From: Lachnospiraceae bacterium
GTDB lineage: Bacteria > Bacillota > Clostridia > Lachnospirales > Lachnospiraceae
Reading direction: 5' to 3'
Assembly: GCA_024403235.1 (NCBI GenBank)
Contig: JAKSSF010000003.1
Coordinates: forward strand, 34,737-98,736
DNA length: 64,000 nt
The notes below the pieces were generated by a model, which was not told the DNA's origin, made no database searches, and saw nothing but the letters and a program-made list of their open reading frames with translations. This document shows, piece by piece, positions 59,108 to 64,000 of this stretch. Both the position numbers and the translations under genes were made by a program. Position 1 is the first letter of the stretch. Each line of letters begins with the position of its first letter.

Positions 59108-60133
59108 CTAAATTCTCTCTATTACCACTGCATGTGCTATACCGGGCACAGTATTGCCTTCATTGTAACTGGTTTTACTCATCAGTGCTCCTGTAGGAAC
59201 AAATAACACGCGTTTCCATTCTCCCTTTTCCATTTGTCTTAAAATATAAGCAGACAAAGTGGACGCAGCGCAACCACATCCACTTCCACCAGCATGGGTA
59301 TCCTGGGTTTCCCCATCAAATATCTCAATGCCACAATCTGTATGGTTTTCTGATATATCAATTCCTTCTTGACTTAATAAGTCAATCAATACTTTTTGTC
59401 CAACTTTCCCTAAATCTCCGGTAATAATTTTATCATAGTCTTCCGGTGTTCTTCCAAAATCCTGCAAATGACATTTAACTGTATCCGCTGCTGCGGGCGC
59501 CATACAGCAGCCCATATTCATAGAATCTTTTAAACCATAGTCTATCATTTTTCCAAAGGTAACACCTGTAATCATTGCACGATTTGTAATACTATATTCA
59601 TCCGATAAAAGAAATGCTCCACAACCTGTAACCGTCCAGGAAGCAGACAAGGGTCTTTGATTTCCATATCCCAAGGGATATCGAAATTCCTTCTCCACAC
59701 TGCAAAAATGACTACTGGTGACACAAAGTACTTGCTTAGCGAAGCCCCCTGCAATACACATACTCCCTAAGCCAAGTGCCAGACCACTGGTAGAACAGGC
59801 ACCAAATAAGCCTAATAATGGTCTTGCAAAATCTACTAAGCCAAAAATACTTGCCATAGATTGTCCAAGCAAATCTCCCGCAAACAGATATCTGACATCT
59901 TCTTTTTGGCAACCTGCTTTTTTCAAGACCAAATCCACTGTTTTCTTTTGCAATCTGCTTTCCGCTTCTTCCCAGGTTTCTCCCCCAAACATGGGATCTT
60001 TTGACACTTGATCAAAAAGCATACCCAGTGGTCCCTCTCCTTCTTTTTCTCCCACAATGGATGCGCTTTCTTTGATATACACAGGCTGTGAAAATCTCAC
60101 ACTTTGAGCACCTAAAAACTGATTTTGTTCCAT
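59108..60133 (-). CDS. spoVAD: Stage V sporulation protein AD
   Basis: 341 aa, thiolase-fold protein. LFGACSTSGLALGLGSM and GGSGCGCAASTL are typical of SpoVAD, the soluble member of the SpoVA channel that binds dipicolinic acid. The adjoining spoVAC is not in this window (carB is divergent upstream), and spoVAE is downstream after three other genes. No convincing sigma-G promoter was found. Confidence 0.93.
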   Translation of the reverse strand: MEQNQFLGAQSVRFSQPVYIKESASIVGEKEGEGPLGMLFDQVSKDPMFGGETWEEAESRLQKKTVDLVLKKAGCQKEDVRYLFAGDLLGQSMASIFGLVDFARPLLGLFGACSTSGLALGLGSMCIAGGFAKQVLCVTSSHFCSVEKEFRYPLGYGNQRPLSASWTVTGCGAFLLSDEYSITNRAMITGVTFGKMIDYGLKDSMNMGCCMAPAAADTVKCHLQDFGRTPEDYDKIITGDLGKVGQKVLIDLLSQEGIDISENHTDCGIEIFDGETQDTHAGGSGCGCAASTLSAYILRQMEKGEWKRVLFVPTGALMSKTSYNEGNTVPGIAHAVVIERI

Positions 60134-60288
60134 ATTCTATCCTTTCTGTTTCGTCTATTTCCTTTCTACTATTTTTTCAATTTTTCTATAAACTTATCCA
60201 TAATTTTTCTACCTTTTTCTTTATTCCTTTTCCGTTTTCCTATATAATAGAAACAATGAAAAAGAAAATGGATAAAGGAGAATCATTT

Positions 60289-63200
60289 ATGCCCAAAAGA
60301 ACAGACATTAATAAGGTACTGATTATCGGTTCCGGTCCCATTGTAATTGGTCAAGCCTGTGAATTCGATTATTCCGGAACACAAGCTTGTAAAGCATTGC
60401 GAAAGCTGGGATATGAAATCGTTTTGGTAAATTCCAATCCGGCTACCATTATGACAGACCCGGAGACAGCAGATGTAACCTATATTGAACCCTTAAATGC
60501 AACCCGTTTGGAACAAATTATTGCCAAAGAGCGTCCCGATGCATTATTACCAAACTTAGGTGGACAGTCCGGTTTGAATCTTTGTTCTGAATTGTACAAA
60601 AAGGGAATTTTAGATAAATATAATGTGAAAGTCATTGGTGTTCAGGTAGATGCCATCGAGCGTGGTGAAGACCGTATTGAATTTAAAAACACTATGAATG
60701 CTCTTGGTATCGAAATGGCTCGTAGTGAGGTTGCCTACTCTGTTGAAGAAGCCTTAAACATTGCAGATCAATTAGGATACCCTGTGGTATTGCGTCCCGC
60801 TTACACTATGGGTGGTGCCGGCGGCGGTCTGGTATATAACAAAGAAGAGTTAAAAACTGTCTGTGCCAGAGGTCTTCAGGCCAGCCTGGTAGGCCAGGTT
60901 CTTGTAGAAGAATCTATTCTTGGTTGGGAAGAACTGGAATTAGAAGTAGTTCGTGATAGCGAAGGCAATATGATTACCGTTTGCTTCATTGAGAACATCG
61001 ATCCATTGGGCGTACATACCGGTGACTCCTTCTGTTCTGCTCCAATGCTTACAATTTCTGAAGAATGTCAGAAGCGCTTGCAGGAACAGGCATATAAGAT
61101 TGTAGATAGCGTTCAAGTAATTGGTGGTACGAATGTACAGTTTGCTCACGATCCTGTATCAGATCGTATTGTGGTAATCGAAATCAATCCCAGAACTTCT
61201 CGTTCCTCCGCTTTAGCTTCTAAAGCAACCGGTTTTCCTATTGCTTTGGTTTCCGCCATGTTGGCATGCGGCTTAACTTTAAAGGATATTCCTTGTGGAA
61301 AATACGGCACATTAGATAAATATGTTCCGGACGGAGATTATGTTGTTATCAAATTTGCTCGTTGGGCATTTGAAAAATTCAAAGGCGTAGAAGATAAGCT
61401 TGGTACACAGATGCGTGCTGTTGGTGAAGTTATGAGTATCGGTAAGACCTACAAAGAAGCTTTCCAGAAAGCAATCCGCAGTTTGGAAACCGGTCGCTAC
61501 GGTTTAGGTCATGCCAAAGACTTTGACAAGCTTTCCAAAGAAGCTTTATTAAACAAATTGATTACTCCTTCCAGTGAAAGATACTTTGTTATGTACGAAG
61601 CGCTTCGTAAAGGTGCAACAATCGACGAAATCTTTGAACTTACCAAAGTAAAACATTATTTTATTGAGCAGATGAAGGAATTGGTTGAAGAAGAGGAAAA
61701 ACTTCTAACCTTCAAGGGCAATTTACCGGAAGATACTCTCTTGATTCAAGCAAAGAAAGATGGATTCTCTGATAAATATTTGAGCCAACTGTTAGAAATT
61801 CCGGAAGCAGATATCCGTGGTAAACGAATTGCTTTAGGTGTAGAAGAAGCTTGGGAAGGTGTTCATGTCAGCGGCACGGAAAACAGTGCTTACTACTACT
61901 CTACTTACAATGCAGAAGACAAAAACCCAGTTTCCAACAATCGTAAAATCATGATTCTGGGTGGTGGTCCTAACCGTATCGGCCAGGGTATTGAATTCGA
62001 CTACTGCTGTGTACATGCAGCTCTTGCTTTAAAGAAATTAGGTTTCGAAACCATCATTGTAAACTGTAATCCGGAAACCGTTTCTACCGATTATGATACT
62101 TCCGATAAATTGTATTTTGAGCCCCTTACCTTAGAAGATGTTTTAAGTATTTACAAGAAAGAACAGCCTTTGGGTGTAATCGCTCAGTTTGGCGGACAAA
62201 CTCCTTTGAATCTTGCTGCTGATTTGGAAAAGAACGGCGTAAAGATTTTAGGTACCAGTCCTGCAGTTATTGATTTGGCAGAAGACCGTGATTTATTCCG
62301 TGAAATGATGGATAAGTTAGAAATTCCTATGCCGGAATCCGGAATGGCTACTACTGTAGAAGAAGCCACCGAGATTGCAAATCGCATTGGATACCCGGTT
62401 ATGGTTCGTCCTTCCTATGTATTAGGAGGTCGTGGTATGGAAGTAGTTTACGACGACGAAGCTATGGCAGATTATATGAAAGCTGCTGTTGGTGTTACAC
62501 CTGACAGACCAATTTTGATTGATAGATTCCTAAATCACGCTTTGGAATGTGAAGCCGATGCCATCAGTGATGGCACTCATGCCTTTGTTCCCGCTGTAAT
62601 GGAACACATTGAATTGGCGGGTGTTCACTCCGGAGATAGTGCTTGTATCATCCCGTCCTTACATATTTCTCCTGAAAATGTAGAAACCATTAAGGAATAT
62701 ACCAGAAAAATAGCAGAAGAAATGCATGTTAAGGGTCTTATGAATATGCAGTATGCCATTGAAAAAGGAAAGGTATATGTATTAGAAGCCAATCCTCGTG
62801 CTTCCAGAACAGTACCTTTGGTTTCCAAGGTATGTAATACTCGTATGGTTCCTATTGCAACCCAAATTATTACCAGCGAATTAACCGGATTAGCTTCCCC
62901 CGTTCCAGAGTTAAAAGAACAAGCTATCCCTTACTTCGGTGTAAAAGAAGCAGCATTCCCATTTAATATGTTCCAGGAAGTAGATCCTCTATTAGGACCG
63001 GAAATGCGTTCTACCGGTGAGGTGCTTGGCTTATCTCCTTCTTATGGTGAAGCCTTCTATAAAGCACAGGAAGGTGTTGGTTCCCAGTTACCGCTTTCCG
63101 GCAAAGTATTAATCTCTGTGAACAGAAAAGATAAGGAAGAGGTTGTGGAAGTTGCAAAGGCTTTCCATAAATTAGGATTTTCTATTGTAGCTACCGGTAC

Positions 63201-63510
63201 AACCTGCGATCTCATCAATGAAGCAGGCATTCCTGCTGAGCGAATCAAAAAACTCTACGAAGGTCGTCCGAATACCTTAGATGCTATTACCAATGGCGAT
63301 TTTGCCTTGATTATCAACTCTCCTGCAGGTAAAGATAGTGTTACCGATGATAGTTATTTGAGAAAAGCAGCTATCAAAACAAAAACGCCTTACATTACCA
63401 CTATTGCAGGTGCCAGAGCTTCCGTAGAAGGAATTGGTTATATCAAAACCCATTCTACCGGAGAAATCAAATCTCTCCAGACCTTGCACAGTGAAATAAA
63501 AAATAAATAA
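60289..63510 (+). CDS. carB: Carbamoyl-phosphate synthase large subunit
   Basis: 1073 aa from the ATG at 60289-60291 (MPKRTDINKVLIIGSGPIVIGQ; AAAGGAG 8 bp upstream); a longer upstream frame is not needed. It has the two duplicated halves, each with an ATP-grasp domain (first LGGQSGLNLCSEL, second FGGQTPLNLAADLEK), and a C-terminal MGS-like regulatory domain (KLGFSIVATGTTCDLI). It makes carbamoyl phosphate for arginine and pyrimidines with the CarA subunit, which is not adjacent. A TATAAT-like -10 lies at 60243-60248. Confidence 0.96.
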   Translation: MPKRTDINKVLIIGSGPIVIGQACEFDYSGTQACKALRKLGYEIVLVNSNPATIMTDPETADVTYIEPLNATRLEQIIAKERPDALLPNLGGQSGLNLCSELYKKGILDKYNVKVIGVQVDAIERGEDRIEFKNTMNALGIEMARSEVAYSVEEALNIADQLGYPVVLRPAYTMGGAGGGLVYNKEELKTVCARGLQASLVGQVLVEESILGWEELELEVVRDSEGNMITVCFIENIDPLGVHTGDSFCSAPMLTISEECQKRLQEQAYKIVDSVQVIGGTNVQFAHDPVSDRIVVIEINPRTSRSSALASKATGFPIALVSAMLACGLTLKDIPCGKYGTLDKYVPDGDYVVIKFARWAFEKFKGVEDKLGTQMRAVGEVMSIGKTYKEAFQKAIRSLETGRYGLGHAKDFDKLSKEALLNKLITPSSERYFVMYEALRKGATIDEIFELTKVKHYFIEQMKELVEEEEKLLTFKGNLPEDTLLIQAKKDGFSDKYLSQLLEIPEADIRGKRIALGVEEAWEGVHVSGTENSAYYYSTYNAEDKNPVSNNRKIMILGGGPNRIGQGIEFDYCCVHAALALKKLGFETIIVNCNPETVSTDYDTSDKLYFEPLTLEDVLSIYKKEQPLGVIAQFGGQTPLNLAADLEKNGVKILGTSPAVIDLAEDRDLFREMMDKLEIPMPESGMATTVEEATEIANRIGYPVMVRPSYVLGGRGMEVVYDDEAMADYMKAAVGVTPDRPILIDRFLNHALECEADAISDGTHAFVPAVMEHIELAGVHSGDSACIIPSLHISPENVETIKEYTRKIAEEMHVKGLMNMQYAIEKGKVYVLEANPRASRTVPLVSKVCNTRMVPIATQIITSELTGLASPVPELKEQAIPYFGVKEAAFPFNMFQEVDPLLGPEMRSTGEVLGLSPSYGEAFYKAQEGVGSQLPLSGKVLISVNRKDKEEVVEVAKAFHKLGFSIVATGTTCDLINEAGIPAERIKKLYEGRPNTLDAITNGDFALIINSPAGKDSVTDDSYLRKAAIKTKTPYITTIAGARASVEGIGYIKTHSTGEIKSLQTLHSEIKNK

Positions 63511-63516
63511 TCTAAG

Positions 63517-63552
63517 AAACAGGCTGTCAATAGGCAGCCTGTTTTATTTTTT
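63517..63552 (+). terminator. Terminator after carB
   Basis: AAACAGGCTG (63517-63526) pairs with CAGCCTGTTT (63535-63544), followed by TATTTTTT. Confidence 0.9.
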
Positions 63553-63659
63553 ATAGCTATTTTCCCTTAAATATATTGCTATTCTACTTTCATTCGAGTG
63601 ACAACCGAGTATATTTCAATTATTATTTCATTATAAAATAGGCAGGGGGGAACTATTAT

Positions 63660-64000
63660 ATGAATGTTGAAAAAAGCGGGAAATTTATTAGGGAATTAAG
63701 GAACCAAAAGAAGCTGACGCAAAAAGAACTTGCTGTATTATTGCATGTAACAGATAAAGCTGTCAGCAAATGGGAAACCGGAAAGTCAATGCCGGATTTC
63801 CAGATTATGCAAAGACTATGTGAAATATTGGAAATTAGTATTCCAGAATTATTAATAGGAGAAAAAGCAACCACAACTATGGGAACAAAAGAATGTGCTT
63901 CCCTAGTTATGGAATTAGCAGATAGAGAAAAAGTAAAAAAAGCCCAAACTTTAACATGGTATTTTGGTATTGGCTTTCTATTTTTAATGCTTACGATTTT
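63660..64000 (+). CDS. XRE-family regulator with membrane segment (partial)
   Basis: Runs off the right edge. The ATG at 63660-63662 follows CAGGGGGG. The first 70 residues are a Cro/CI helix-turn-helix (LRNQKKLTQKELAVLLHVTDKAVSKWETGKSMPDF). A hydrophobic stretch starts near residue 101 (WYFGIGFLFLMLTI), so it may be a membrane-anchored regulator. Targets are unknown. Confidence 0.88.
   Translation, partial: MNVEKSGKFIRELRNQKKLTQKELAVLLHVTDKAVSKWETGKSMPDFQIMQRLCEILEISIPELLIGEKATTTMGTKECASLVMELADREKVKKAQTLTWYFGIGFLFLMLTI

Noticed and set aside
60088..60288. Longer carB N-terminus
   Set aside because: The upstream frame covers the divergent promoter region and has no family similarity; ATG at 60289 has a good ribosome site and the canonical N-terminus.
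60134..60288. Sigma-G promoter for spoVAD
   Set aside because: I looked for sigma-G-like elements with correct spacing and found none convincing.

Overview
The window looks like a chromosomal segment of a spore-forming, anaerobic, low-GC Firmicute, most probably a Clostridia/Lachnospiraceae member. The evidence is spoVAD and spoVAE, sigH, a CIRCE/HrcA-controlled clpB, a GAAC-N4-GTTC type SOS box, an [FeFe]-hydrogenase-like protein, rubrerythrin, and DUF4250/DUF4364/DUF1653 family proteins. Most genes lie on the minus strand. The plus-strand exceptions are a DUF4250 gene, a small XRE regulator, malic enzyme with a DUF4364 gene, carB, and a partial XRE regulator at the right edge. I saw no tRNA, rRNA, CRISPR array or insertion sequence.

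Layout. 0-5 kb: a partial TlpA-like lipoprotein, a DUF3298 lipoprotein, and a radical-SAM/TIGR03915 putative DNA-repair pair whose promoter carries an SOS box. 4.8-5.6 kb: an orphan short coiled-coil gene resembling the tail of Rpn nucleases, and a compact locus with the architecture of a type I toxin-antitoxin system. 5.6-16.3 kb: a long minus-strand run with a FIST/degenerate-GGDEF gene and an EAL gene (one gene split by an in-frame stop), threonine aldolase, ispF, cysS, mrnC, rlmB, an SGNH hydrolase with a pentapeptide-type tandem repeat, sigH, an MFS transporter and a HAD phosphatase. 16.4-21.2 kb: a chemoreceptor, DUF4250 and clpB. 21.3-26.5 kb: an accessory-looking run of five exported or membrane proteins with no clear function. 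It sits behind a promoter covered by paired inverted repeats, next to a divergent small XRE regulator. 26.6-33 kb: DUF815 ATPase, prfA, prmC, DUF1385 protein, rpmE and rho.

33-43 kb: malic enzyme and DUF4364 (plus strand), rarA, a GH3 hexosaminidase, and a 779-bp gap holding a consensus promoter and strong terminator with no substantial ORF between them. The aspartate-to-threonine route follows (ACT protein, hom, apgM, lysC). 43-48 kb: glyA, an SfsA-MutY fusion, a DUF1653 protein, a small secreted protein and rubrerythrin. 48-53 kb: a very large surface protein (NPCBM, transglutaminase-like, discoidin, Gly-Ser/Thr repeat, C-terminal membrane anchor). 53-60 kb: an FMN-reductase-like protein, a membrane protein, the hydrogenase (with a rubrerythrin 3' scrap beside it), a Y-family polymerase with a small partner, and spoVAE and spoVAD separated by a shikimate-kinase-like gene, ridA and an unknown gene. 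60-64 kb: carB and a partial regulator.

The most interesting items for follow-up are the type I TA-like locus (5.19-5.57 kb), the XRE-controlled envelope island (21.3-26.5 kb), the cryptic promoter-terminator unit (37.74-38.20 kb), the SfsA-MutY fusion, the stop-split FIST-EAL gene, and the SOS-linked, possibly leaderless radical-SAM gene. All functional calls come from reading motifs and family resemblance by eye; no database search was run.
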